64,000 nucleotides of DNA from Planctomycetota bacterium (lineage in GTDB: Bacteria; Planctomycetota; UBA1135), in NCBI GenBank assembly GCA_024229395.1, contig JAAESM010000074.1:1-64000 (forward strand), given 5' to 3'. The translations under genes were made by a program, and so were the position numbers. The notes under the pieces were generated by a model. The model saw only the letters and a list, made by a program, of their open reading frames with translations. It had not been told where the DNA came from and did no database searches. The first letter of the stretch is position 1. The number at the start of each line of letters is the position of its first letter. This document shows, piece after piece, positions 34,608-42,988 of the stretch.

Positions 34608-36008
34608 CTACTTTCCGGTCGAAAAGCTCCAATCGAAGCTCAGCTCACGGCCGCTTGACTTCAAACGAGCGCGAAATTCAGCACGATAGGTGCTCTTGGA
34701 GTCGAGCTGCTGCTTGGCGGCAAAAAGATAGTCGGCCGAGAAGCCTTGGCTGGTGAAGCCGGCATCGGCCATCGTGATCAGGAAGCCTTCGAGCTCCTCG
34801 CCTTTCTCGGTGAACAAGCGCAGGCTGACGTTCTCCAGTTGGCCGTAGGTATAGGAACTTGAAACCGAGACCGGGAACCCGCGATCGCGGCTATAGAAAT
34901 CCGGCACGCTGGCTGGCACCGGTGAATCGCGTAGCGCACGTTGCGGCACATTCTTCTGACCAGGACCTGGAGTCATCACCCAGTTGCTTTCCATGCCGGT
35001 CTGCTGCAACCAACGCGCAAGGTCCGACTGACCATCTTCCACCCAAACCACGCCATAACCACCTTCGGAACCGGCACCCATGGTGAGCGATGGATAGACG
35101 AACTCGCTGCGATGAAACAAGGTGGCGAATTCATGATGCGGTTGACGTGGCAGATTATTGCCGCCGCTCCCCCACGAAACATTGCCCATGGAAGCTTGCT
35201 TGCCCTCTGGCGTGTAACCAGGAAGATCTGCTTTCTCATCGTGAACATTGATGGTGCCAGAACCGCCCGGACCATTGGTCTGCAAGTAGTGCGCATGCTT
35301 TGCGGCTGCGTCGGTGCGGGCGAGATCAAGTTGGACCGGCTCAAGGCCGACCCCATTGCGCAACTCATTGGTTGCCAACCACGCCTTGGTCACGTTGGCG
35401 GGCACACCCTGTGGGTAAGTAGCTGGTGAAAGTTGCACCAACAACTTGCTCTTCACTTGCTCCAAGCTGAACTCATGAATGCCGTCTTCCGAGAAGACTT
35501 GTGGCGCACCGCCTTGCAGGTGTAGACGCCCGCCTCGCCAAGCCAGGTAATCCAACTCGCCATCGAAATGGCCATCGAAGTCCACATCAAGAATCTCAAG
35601 TTGACCGGCTTCGGTGTTGCCGCTGATGTAACCCGCCGGTGCTGCGAACCATTGATCTTGCTTGGTGTAGAACAACACCGGCACGGTCGTGTCTTCCAAT
35701 GGCAATTCAGCAACGACGGCCTTGCGGCCACCACGCACCTTGATCGGACGCACTAGCTTCTCGTGCTCCACGAACAAATCCTTCTTGCGCTTGGTGATGG
35801 TGCATTGCGCCAACAGCTCCACAAGTGGTTCTTGGCTACCTAAAAGAGGCTTAAAGGCCTTCTCGCGCGCGACCGGCACTTCGATCTCGAAGGGAATGCG
35901 CGTTGCATCCGTGAACGCCGAAGCTTTCATGGTGGTTGGTCGCGGCAGGTTCGGCGCTGTGGGCAACGCAAGCACGAGCCCGGCGGCTATGAGGAGGTAA
36001 TTCGCCAA
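34608..36008 (-). CDS. Exported CAP-superfamily (SCP/PR1-like) protein
   Basis: A protein of 466 aa from a TTG at 36008; no upstream ATG fits and no Shine-Dalgarno sequence is seen. A hydrophobic signal is followed by a domain with a calcium-loop-like strand (VDFDGHFDGELDY near 143). A CAP-like domain spans about 205-360: WLATNELRNGVGLEPV, HAHYLQTNG, NVHDEKADLPGYTPEG, and YGVVWVEDG. CAP proteins are secreted; some bind sterols or act on cell walls. A small hairpin lies upstream at 36076-36090. Confidence 0.7.
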   Translation of the reverse strand: MANYLLIAAGLVLALPTAPNLPRPTTMKASAFTDATRIPFEIEVPVAREKAFKPLLGSQEPLVELLAQCTITKRKKDLFVEHEKLVRPIKVRGGRKAVVAELPLEDTTVPVLFYTKQDQWFAAPAGYISGNTEAGQLEILDVDFDGHFDGELDYLAWRGGRLHLQGGAPQVFSEDGIHEFSLEQVKSKLLVQLSPATYPQGVPANVTKAWLATNELRNGVGLEPVQLDLARTDAAAKHAHYLQTNGPGGSGTINVHDEKADLPGYTPEGKQASMGNVSWGSGGNNLPRQPHHEFATLFHRSEFVYPSLTMGAGSEGGYGVVWVEDGQSDLARWLQQTGMESNWVMTPGPGQKNVPQRALRDSPVPASVPDFYSRDRGFPVSVSSSYTYGQLENVSLRLFTEKGEELEGFLITMADAGFTSQGFSADYLFAAKQQLDSKSTYRAEFRARLKSSGRELSFDWSFSTGK

Positions 36009-36107
36009 GGGTGGAGTTAGTCCAGGTAGCCCCTTAAGGTAACCGATTCACGCGGCTTTTAGGGATTCTGCATTACAGCCTTATCGGCTGATTCTTGCCA
36101 CGAATCA

Positions 36108-37607
36108 TCAACGCGCTTCGGCGTAAATTCCAAACTCGGTAATCGCAGGACATGCAGCACCCTTCAAGCGCAAACGCACACGTTGTGCCGTGACGGTCTC
36201 GCCACGCCAAAGACGTCGGTTGCCAATGGCTTCACCCTTGGCGAACTCCACCCAGGCACCATCCTGCCAAGCATCCAAAGCCCACGTATCGACACGATGG
36301 CCGAGCGGTAGGTATTCGCGGATGTCCACTACGTTGAACGCGATGGCGGTCGGCAAACTGACATCCAATTCCGCTTCGGTGACTTCATCATCGGTGCACC
36401 AATAAGTGGAACGATCACCGTCGATCAGTTGAGCGGCGGAGTAACTATCGGATCCACCACGCACGTTGGAAACGTTCAGGGTGGCGGCGGCGGCTAAATT
36501 CACCGCGAAAGTCTGGTCAAGCTTGGCGCGGAAATCCTTCAAAGATGCGATGTCGTTCTCATGGATGAGACCACGACGATCAGGCGGCAGGTTCAACAAG
36601 AAGGATGCGCCGCGTCCGACCGATTGGTAATAGAGATCGACCAGGTTGTCACCACTGCGCACCTTGTCATCTTGGCTGGCGTGATAGAACCAACCCGGAC
36701 GGATCGATACATCGGTCTCACCAGGCAACCAAAGCTCGCCATCGCGGTGACCTGTGTTCCCTTCCTTGTACTTGGTCGTGCCAGGACCCGGCTTGCTTTC
36801 GCCATCGGCCGCCGACGGCGTGTAGGTCGACCAACATGGGTCCCCCGCAATGCCGCGCTCGTTGCCGATCCAACGTACATCCGGACCGGCGTCGGAGAAG
36901 ATGCATGCATCGGGCTGCAGTTCGCGCACCAACTTGGTGGTCTCTTCCCAGCCGTAGTAAGTACCGCGGTCGATCTTGCGCGTTTCGCGTGCGCCGCCGT
37001 AGTAGCCGTCGCCACCATTGGCGCCATCCCACCAGACCTCGAAGACGTCGCCGTAGTTGGTAAGCAGTTCGGTCAACTGCTTGCGGTAGTAATCCACATA
37101 CTCGGGCTTGCCATAATCCGCATGATTGCGATCCCAAGGCGAAAGATACACGCCGAACTTCAGGCCTTGCGCGGCGCAGGCATCCACGAACTCTTGCACC
37201 ATGTCGCCCTCGCCATTCTTCCATGGCACGTTCTTGACCGAGTGCTCGGTGTACTCCGATGGCCACAGGCAGAAGCCGTCGTGATGCTTGCAAGTCAGGA
37301 TCAAGCCCTTCATGCCGGCCATCTTTGCCGCACCGACGATCTGATTGGCATCAAACTCGGTCGGATTGAACAGCGCGTGGTCCTCGTCGCCATAGCCCCA
37401 CTCCTTATCCGTGAAGGCGTTCATGGTGAAGTGCACGAAACCGTAGAACTCCAACTCGTGCCATTTCAATTGGCGGTCGCTCGGCACGGCGCCATAAGGC
37501 TCGGGCGGTGCGACCTGCTCGACGTGGGTGCATGCGCCGATCAGACCGAGGAAAAGAACCGCGATCATCTGCGGTACGAATCGACTACTGAATCCGAAGC
37601 TTTTCAC
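36108..37607 (-). CDS. Alpha-L-fucosidase (GH29) lipoprotein
   Basis: A protein of 499 aa from a GTG at 37607; another GTG 6 nt upstream is possible. The lipoprotein signal ends at LIGAC. The GH29 TIM-barrel spans about 35-360: FYGFVHFTMNAFTDKEWG, LTCKHHDGFCLWPS, LKFGVYLSPWDRN and VFEVWWDGANG, whose Asp is the family nucleophile position. The last 140 residues form an F5/8-type C-terminal (discoidin-like) domain. It would release fucose from exported glycans such as fucoidan or mucin-type chains. Neighbouring sulfatase and IclR genes support use of a sulfated, fucose-containing glycan. Confidence 0.9.
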   Translation of the reverse strand: MKSFGFSSRFVPQMIAVLFLGLIGACTHVEQVAPPEPYGAVPSDRQLKWHELEFYGFVHFTMNAFTDKEWGYGDEDHALFNPTEFDANQIVGAAKMAGMKGLILTCKHHDGFCLWPSEYTEHSVKNVPWKNGEGDMVQEFVDACAAQGLKFGVYLSPWDRNHADYGKPEYVDYYRKQLTELLTNYGDVFEVWWDGANGGDGYYGGARETRKIDRGTYYGWEETTKLVRELQPDACIFSDAGPDVRWIGNERGIAGDPCWSTYTPSAADGESKPGPGTTKYKEGNTGHRDGELWLPGETDVSIRPGWFYHASQDDKVRSGDNLVDLYYQSVGRGASFLLNLPPDRRGLIHENDIASLKDFRAKLDQTFAVNLAAAATLNVSNVRGGSDSYSAAQLIDGDRSTYWCTDDEVTEAELDVSLPTAIAFNVVDIREYLPLGHRVDTWALDAWQDGAWVEFAKGEAIGNRRLWRGETVTAQRVRLRLKGAACPAITEFGIYAEAR

Positions 37608-37613
37608 GGCCAC

Positions 37614-37619
37614 AGTTTA
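37614..37619 (-). promoter_or_regulatory. Candidate -10 box (TAAACT) for the GH29 gene
   Basis: TAAACT on the minus strand lies 6 nt upstream of the GTG at 37607 and directly abuts the alternative GTG at 37613. This spacing favours 37607 as the start. Confidence 0.3.
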
Positions 37620-37629
37620 ACTAGATAAA

Positions 37630-37955
37630 ATGCTCATCATGTTCACAAAACTATTGGGATTCACGATCCTCATGATGGTCGGAAGCATGGATTCCATGAC
37701 CGCGCAAGAATCCCTTTGGGAACAGCGGCTCGGTCCAGCCCAGATAGCCGTGAATGAGCCCGGTTACCATGTTTGGGGCAGTTCCCCGGTGATCGGCCCG
37801 GAAGGGAAAACACATCTCTTCGTGGCGCGCTGGACGATCGACGCAGGCTTCCTTCCTGGCTGGCATACAGACTGCGAAGTCGCGCATTACGTCGGCGAAG
37901 GAGCGGAAGGTCCTTTCGTCTTTCAGGATGTCGCCCTGGAAGGTACCGGGCTAGG
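37630..37955 (+). pseudogene. 5' remnant of a GH43/GH117-like glycosidase gene
   Basis: About 107 codons after the ATG (37630 or 37639) read as a signal peptide and the first blade of a five-bladed propeller glycosidase: HVWGSSPVIGPEGKTH, FVARW, WHTDCEVAHYVG, GPFVFQDVALEG. Similarity then ends at about 37950; the open frame continues to 38109 only as the reverse complement of a sulfatase. Family members are about 350 residues, so two thirds are missing. It is divergent from the GH29 gene. Confidence 0.65.
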
Positions 37956-38680
37956 CACCGACATTGCGATCCAGGTTCTGTTGCATGGCCGCATAGGTCC
38001 GACGCTTCTTGGCAGGCACACCTGTGAATCCTTCATGATGCTGATTCGCCGCCAGATCCTCTTCGGTGGCTTGCATCGGCGTGTGTGGAGTATTGTGCTT
38101 CGAGCGTGAACCAATCGGTCAGATAGGGAGTGCGGATCTCGCTGACCGGAACACCATTACGCTCCAATTTATTATTCTTCAGCGTGGGGAAATACCCATG
38201 GCTGCCGCCCAGCATGCCGAAGTAGAAATCAAAACCACGCGCATTCGGATGATGGCCTTCGACTGATTGCCCAACATGCCACTTGCCCACGGCGCCGGTG
38301 TGATAACCCAGCTGCTTCAGGCGATCGGAGACCAGCTTCTGATCCAGCGGGATGCCGGCGTACTCATCCTTCAGTTGCACCGGCTTGTTCAGGTTGTCCT
38401 CGAAACCGAAACGCTCCTGATAACGGCCGGTCAACAAGCCTGCACGCGATGGCGCGCATACCGACGCCGACACATAACCATTGGTGAAACGAACACCGCT
38501 TGCGGCGATCCGATCAATGTTTGGTGTCGCGATGGTGGTCGAGCCATAACAACTCAGATCCCCACAACCCATATCATCACTAAGGAAGAAGAGGATATTC
38601 GGCTGCGCTTCGACTGCAGCTGTCTCTTCCTGAGGCGCTGCGCAAACCGCGAGCGCCATCAAGAAGACGTCGGCAAACAA
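37951..38680 (-). pseudogene. Truncated, frameshifted type I sulfatase
   Basis: From 38680 the frame encodes a signal peptide and the N-terminal half of an S1 sulfatase: NILFFLSDDMGCGDLSCYG, then SVCAPSRAGLLTGRY with the formylglycine-precursor Cys in C-x-P-S-R. Around 38092-38104 (after TDWFTLEA) the frame is lost. The third minus-strand frame then continues with NTPHTPMQATEEDLA to RRTYAAMQQNLDRNVG and stops at 37951. About 15-20 residues are missing at the break, and everything after NLDRNVG is gone. The gene follows iclR by 8 nt. Confidence 0.8.
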
Positions 38681-38688
38681 GATTACGT

Positions 38689-39420
38689 TTAGCGCGAACC
38701 TGAACCCATGATGGTCGGGTTCTCGATCTCAGCGGCGACGGCACGTTGGATGGCCGAGATCGCTTTCTGCGCTGCTTCTTCGGTGAAGCGCTGCATTGGC
38801 CAAGCCACCGCGATGACCGGTTCGGTCGGCTTGTTGCTCAGTCCGGCAACAGCAACGCTGACGGCCCCCGGGTCGGAAACGCCGCGGTTCCACGATACGC
38901 CGGTGCGCTTGATGCACTCCAAGTCGGCGCGCAAGTCTGGATCGGTGATGGCGGCCATCAACTCACGACGGCGGCTGATGCACAGCTTGCCCATTGCGGT
39001 CTGACGCGCGTCCAATCGCCAAGTCAAAGCTGGTGCAACTTGCACCAGGTGGTCGGCCTCGATGAAGTCGATGTGCTCGACCGAATCGCCAGACATGGCG
39101 CCGACCAAGACCAACTCATTGACCTCTGCCGAGATGCGCTCGAGTACCGGGCGGTAACGACGCTTCATCAGGCTGTTCCAATCAGGAGCGGCCCATGAAT
39201 GGAAGTGTTCGGTCAAACGAACAACACCACCTTCATGAACGACCAAGCCGTAACCGACCAAGGTCTGGACGATGCGGCGCACGGTGGTGCGAGGCATCTT
39301 GCCCTGTTCGGACAACTGGAGGTAGCTAAGGCCCTTGGGGTGAGCGACCAAGCTGGTGATCAGGTCAAGTGCTTTGACCAGGGAGCTAGAAACTGTTTTA
39401 TCTTGTGCAGGAGTCCGCAT
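38689..39420 (-). CDS. IclR-family transcriptional regulator
   Basis: A protein of 243 aa. Residues about 8-72 form the winged helix-turn-helix (SSLVKALDLITSLVAHPKGLSYLQL, split by a turn, then MPRTTVRRIVQTLVGYGLV). The rest is the IclR effector-binding domain (LVLVGAMSGDSVEHIDFIEA, GKLCISRR, SWNRGVSDPGAVSVAVAG). The partner ligand is unknown. Position upstream of the sulfatase remnant and near GH29 suggests it controlled this glycan locus. Palindromes upstream suggest autoregulation. Confidence 0.9.
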   Translation of the reverse strand: MRTPAQDKTVSSSLVKALDLITSLVAHPKGLSYLQLSEQGKMPRTTVRRIVQTLVGYGLVVHEGGVVRLTEHFHSWAAPDWNSLMKRRYRPVLERISAEVNELVLVGAMSGDSVEHIDFIEADHLVQVAPALTWRLDARQTAMGKLCISRRRELMAAITDPDLRADLECIKRTGVSWNRGVSDPGAVSVAVAGLSNKPTEPVIAVAWPMQRFTEEAAQKAISAIQRAVAAEIENPTIMGSGSR

Positions 39421-39474
39421 TGTGGCACCTCAAAGTCTGTATTGCCGCCGCATGGTAGCACTCAATACGAATTC

Positions 39475-39514
39475 GGTTGCAACCATTTCTCGGAAAATGG
39501 ACTTTCGACCATTT
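39475..39514. promoter_or_regulatory. Palindrome cluster upstream of the IclR gene
   Basis: GGTTGCAACC (39475-39484) is a perfect palindrome. It overlaps the first of three alternating half-sites: CCATTT (39483-39488), AAATGG (39495-39500) and CCATTT (39509-39514). The sites lie 55-94 bp upstream of the iclR ATG and touch the 3' end of the M28 gene. Candidate operator for the IclR protein. Confidence 0.45.
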
Positions 39515-40523
39515 ACGCGCCCGAAACGCCCGCCCAGTGCGCCATTGCGGCAGCGGCGGCCCGGCTCACTTGGGCCGCAAATTCCAGATCCAGGGTCTCG
39601 AAAATGTCGGTCGGGTCGTGATAATTCCCATTCCGGAACTCCGCCGTGTCGGTCAGCATGATGCCCGGTAGATCGGAATTCCAATAAGGACTGTGATCGC
39701 TGCGCGCGGCATCGCCGAAGAAGCCACCGATACGGTTGGCGCTGAAATATTCGAGTTCGGGCACGTAGGAATCCGCACAGGCCTCGAACAGATTGCCGAG
39801 CCAGCCGGAACCCATATCCCCTGCGACGGTGATGAAGTCTCCCGTGGTTGGCAAAGAGGCAATGATTGGAATGCGGATCGGTGCGTCTTGCGTATCTGGC
39901 CCGGTCTTACGACAAGCGATCATCTCCAGGTTCAGCAGCCCAAGCACTTCCCGCTCCGGAGTCTTGGCGAATCCAGCAACATGGGATTGGCTGCCGATTA
40001 GGCCCATCTCTTCAAGGCCGAAGAAGCAGAATCGAATTGTGCGTTCGGTCGGCAAATCACGCAACACGCGCGCGGCTTCCAACACGCCAGCCACACCGGA
40101 TGCATTGTCGTCGGCGCCAGGCGAGAACGGCACGGTGTCATAGTGCGCGCCGATCTCGACGATTTTGTTCGGGTATTTCGTGCCGCGCTTCTCGGCGATC
40201 AGATTGACACTGCCCCCGCCCTCGAACCCTGGCCAGTCGATGACCTCCTCGACCGGTTCGTAACCGAGACCACGCAATCGTGCGCTGATGTAATCAAGGG
40301 TGGCGCGGGTGGCTTCCGCGTCATTTCCATCACGCGGGCCGATCTCGGTGAGCTGCTTGATGTGTTCGGCCAGGCGCCCGGCACCAATGCTCTGGATTCT
40401 GTCGGCGACCTCAGCACTAGGCGTGATCGGCGAACGGAAGCTCCACCAGGTGATCGCAGCGCCGACCAAAACGGCAGCTGCCAGCAAGCGGCCCTTCTTA
40501 GTTGAAAAGAACCGGCTCGCCAT
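39513..40523 (-). CDS. Membrane-anchored M28 family metallopeptidase
   Basis: A protein of 336 aa from the ATG at 40523, which overlaps the end of the upstream gene by 26 nt. One N-terminal helix (about residues 11-28) anchors it. The M28 zinc core is visible: IGAHYDTVPFSPGADDNASG (metal His and Asp), GLEEMGLIGS (catalytic Glu and metal Glu), a middle Asp region, and DHSPYWN near the C-terminus. It may be an aminopeptidase or a glutaminyl-cyclase-like enzyme; the sequence does not decide this. Confidence 0.85.
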   Translation of the reverse strand: MASRFFSTKKGRLLAAAVLVGAAITWWSFRSPITPSAEVADRIQSIGAGRLAEHIKQLTEIGPRDGNDAEATRATLDYISARLRGLGYEPVEEVIDWPGFEGGGSVNLIAEKRGTKYPNKIVEIGAHYDTVPFSPGADDNASGVAGVLEAARVLRDLPTERTIRFCFFGLEEMGLIGSQSHVAGFAKTPEREVLGLLNLEMIACRKTGPDTQDAPIRIPIIASLPTTGDFITVAGDMGSGWLGNLFEACADSYVPELEYFSANRIGGFFGDAARSDHSPYWNSDLPGIMLTDTAEFRNGNYHDPTDIFETLDLEFAAQVSRAAAAAMAHWAGVSGA

Positions 40524-40914
40524 TGCGCTTGAAGGCCAAGAAGTTCGACAAATCGCCACCACTGACGACATCGTTGGCAATCGACTTCAGCGGTTCCTCG
40601 GCATCTTCGGAAGTTGGCATCTGGCCGTTCTCGCCGGACATGGCGGCGACCAAGACGATCTTCCAGTCTTCGCCCATTTCGGCGTCGGACTCAGCGACCA
40701 GTGCATCGAAGTCGGTCAACTCATCGAGAGACTTGTCGACACAGATCACCGGCATCAACTGACCGCCTTGACCAGCCTTGAAGCGTTCTTCCTCTTCTGG
40801 GGTGGCGCCCTGAGGCAATGCCACGTTCAGGAATACGAACAGCAAACGCTGAGGCTCTTGCTGCTGGCTAGCGGCCTGCAGCAAGGTGGCAAAATCGGTG
40901 ATGGAGACGTTCAC
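40498..40914 (-). CDS. Small conserved protein (family often labelled ribonucleotide reductase subunit alpha)
   Basis: A protein of 138 aa with no signal or membrane segment. Pattern: LLQAASQQQEPQRLLFVFL, ALPQGATPEEEERF, GGQLMPVICVDK, DWKIVLVAAMSG and TSEDAEEPLK. It matches a short cytoplasmic family found in many proteobacteria that carries the ribonucleotide reductase name in databases, although it lacks every feature of that enzyme (radical-site cysteines, ten-strand barrel, about 750 aa). True function unknown. Confidence 0.75.
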   Translation of the reverse strand: MNVSITDFATLLQAASQQQEPQRLLFVFLNVALPQGATPEEEERFKAGQGGQLMPVICVDKSLDELTDFDALVAESDAEMGEDWKIVLVAAMSGENGQMPTSEDAEEPLKSIANDVVSGGDLSNFLAFKRNGEPVLFN

Positions 40915-40926
40915 GGTGGGCAGATT

Positions 40927-41829
40927 CTACGACACGCCGCGCCGAAGTCTTGCCCAGTTGGCATCAATCGCCGCACGAACGGTGGCGATATCGACCTTAT
41001 TCTTCTTGAAGCGGCCCTGTGAGCTGAAATAGGTCTCCAGCGCCTCGTCTGACATCGAAGGCTCGATGTTGATCTGCGTAGTCACGCCATCGAAGATCTC
41101 CATGACCGGGAACAGGCCAGAATCCACCGCCATGCGAATCAGGTCGATGCCCTCTGCTTGCTCGGATTTCCACCCGGTTGGACATGGCGCGAACACATGC
41201 AGGAAGCGGAAGCCGCGCGTTTCCAGTGCGTACTGCATCTTGCGCCGCGTATCTTCCAAGTGCGCCAGCGACACCGACGCCACATAAGGAATGCGGTGCG
41301 CCGCCATGATCGCGGTGATGTCCTTCTTCTGCAGCTTCTTGCCGCCCGGTGTGGTGGTCGTGGTGGCACCCAACGGAGTTGCCGACGACCTCTGTCCGCC
41401 AGTGTTGCCGTAGATCTCATTGTCGTAGCAGATGTACAGGATGTCATCGTTACGCTCGGCCGCCGCCGAAAGCGTGGCCATGCCGATGTCATAAGTACCG
41501 CCATCGCCAGCGAAGCAGACCGCGCGCTTGTTCTCGTCGTTCATCTCCATGACATGCGCCAGTCCGGCAGCAACCGCTGCTGAAGAAGCGAAGGTCGAAG
41601 CGACAGTCGGGGCGCCGTAACTGGAGACCGGATAGTGACCGGCCGTGACGATGCCGCAACATGCGGGAATCACCACCTGTAACTCATGCTTGCCGCGTGC
41701 ATGGCTCAGCATGTTCCAGGCGACCGACATGCCGCAACCACCGCAGTTGGTGTTACCTGGCCGCAGTAAGGGATCAGTCAACTCCTGATCAGTCTTGAAG
41801 CAACCCTCTAGTACGGGTTCTTGCATCAC
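40927..41829 (-). CDS. porB: 2-oxoacid:acceptor oxidoreductase beta subunit
   Basis: A protein of 300 aa, the thiamine-diphosphate subunit of a pyruvate:ferredoxin-type oxidoreductase. Fe-S ligands start with NTNCGGCG (about residues 27-34) and include CCGIV (about 57). The TPP motif is GDGGTYDIGMATL followed by CYDNEIYGNTGGQRS. Its start overlaps the porA stop by 4 nt. Pyruvate is the default substrate, but phenylglyoxylate or another 2-oxoacid remains possible. Confidence 0.9.
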   Translation of the reverse strand: MMQEPVLEGCFKTDQELTDPLLRPGNTNCGGCGMSVAWNMLSHARGKHELQVVIPACCGIVTAGHYPVSSYGAPTVASTFASSAAVAAGLAHVMEMNDENKRAVCFAGDGGTYDIGMATLSAAAERNDDILYICYDNEIYGNTGGQRSSATPLGATTTTTPGGKKLQKKDITAIMAAHRIPYVASVSLAHLEDTRRKMQYALETRGFRFLHVFAPCPTGWKSEQAEGIDLIRMAVDSGLFPVMEIFDGVTTQINIEPSMSDEALETYFSSQGRFKKNKVDIATVRAAIDANWARLRRGVS

Positions 41830-42986
41830 ATCACCTCCTTGATCACCGGCGAACCGTCTTCGGTACGCTCCAGTAGATCTTCGATTACTTCTTCAATATG
41901 TTGTGGACGAATGTCTCCCCCACCTAGGCCAAGCATGGTTCCTTGCACCACACAGCCTGGTGGCACGGTGCCGCGCGTTTCCGACCACAGCACGCCGCCA
42001 TGGCCAAGTGAGATATCGCGGTCGAGGATCGCGACTTTCTCGCAACCAGCGAGTGCCTCGATCATTTCCTTCTCGGGATATGGGCGCAGCATGCGCATGC
42101 GCACTGCACCGACCGGAATGCCCTTCTCGCGCATGGCATCGACCGCAACGCGTACGGTCAACGCGGTCGTACCCATGGACACCACGGCGTACTTGGCATC
42201 TTCCATGCGATAGGGAACGATGCGGTCGGCAGGACGTCGGCCGAAGATCTGTTCGAACTCGTCTTGGATCTCGGCATAGACCTCCGCAACGCCATCCATC
42301 GCTTCTTGGTGTTGAGCGCGGTGTACTTCGGTCTCGTGCGGGAAATCCAAGCCACCGACCGTGACTGCATCATTGTGCAAACGGTGCGGCAGATCCAAAT
42401 CCGGCAGAAAGCGATCGACCTGCTCTTGATCGGGGATGTCGGTCTGCATCATGGTGTGCGACAATACGAAAGCATCTTGGCAGACCATGATCGGCAACAG
42501 CACGCGCGGGTCTTCGGCAAGGCGATAACCGAACAGGATCGAGTCCAACACTTCTTGGTTGTCTTCACAATAGATGTGCATCCAACCGCTATCGCGCAGC
42601 ATCAAGGTATCGCCGTGATCGACCCAAATGTTCCACGGTGGGCCGAGTGTGCGGTTCACTGCCATCATCAAAATCGGTAAGCGATACATACCCGCAGCCA
42701 CCACGTTCTCGGCCATGTAGGCCAAGCCGTTGGATGCCGATGCGGTGAAGGAACGCGCGCCGCCAAGCGAGACGCCCATGCACACGGCCATCGCACTGTG
42801 TTCACTTTCGACTGGAATCACGCCACCTTTCTCGAACTCTTGCTTGGCAAGCAGCTCGATGCATTCCGTCTGCGGAGTGATGGGATAAATCCCGCCGCCG
42901 AAACCGCGTGCGTTGCGGTTGGCGCGCCCGGCAAGCGTTGCTGCCATTGCCGCGGCATGATTTGCACTGATGAGTTGGACAGTCAT
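41826..42986 (-). CDS. porA: 2-oxoacid:acceptor oxidoreductase alpha subunit
   Basis: A protein of 386 aa. It carries YPITPQTECIELL near residue 34 (the family YPITP motif), ESEHSAMAVCMG (about 60), the pyrimidine-binding part NGLAYMAEN and a C-terminal domain with MRMLRPYP. It forms the catalytic core with the beta subunit, cleaving a 2-oxoacid with CoA to acyl-CoA, CO2 and reduced acceptor. It starts 2 nt after the stop of the fused gamma gene. Confidence 0.9.
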   Translation of the reverse strand: MTVQLISANHAAAMAATLAGRANRNARGFGGGIYPITPQTECIELLAKQEFEKGGVIPVESEHSAMAVCMGVSLGGARSFTASASNGLAYMAENVVAAGMYRLPILMMAVNRTLGPPWNIWVDHGDTLMLRDSGWMHIYCEDNQEVLDSILFGYRLAEDPRVLLPIMVCQDAFVLSHTMMQTDIPDQEQVDRFLPDLDLPHRLHNDAVTVGGLDFPHETEVHRAQHQEAMDGVAEVYAEIQDEFEQIFGRRPADRIVPYRMEDAKYAVVSMGTTALTVRVAVDAMREKGIPVGAVRMRMLRPYPEKEMIEALAGCEKVAILDRDISLGHGGVLWSETRGTVPPGCVVQGTMLGLGGGDIRPQHIEEVIEDLLERTEDGSPVIKEVM

Positions 42987-42988
42987 GG

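Noticed and set aside
36561..37628. A 355-codon plus-strand open frame
   Set aside because: It is antisense to the GH29 fucosidase and has no family pattern.
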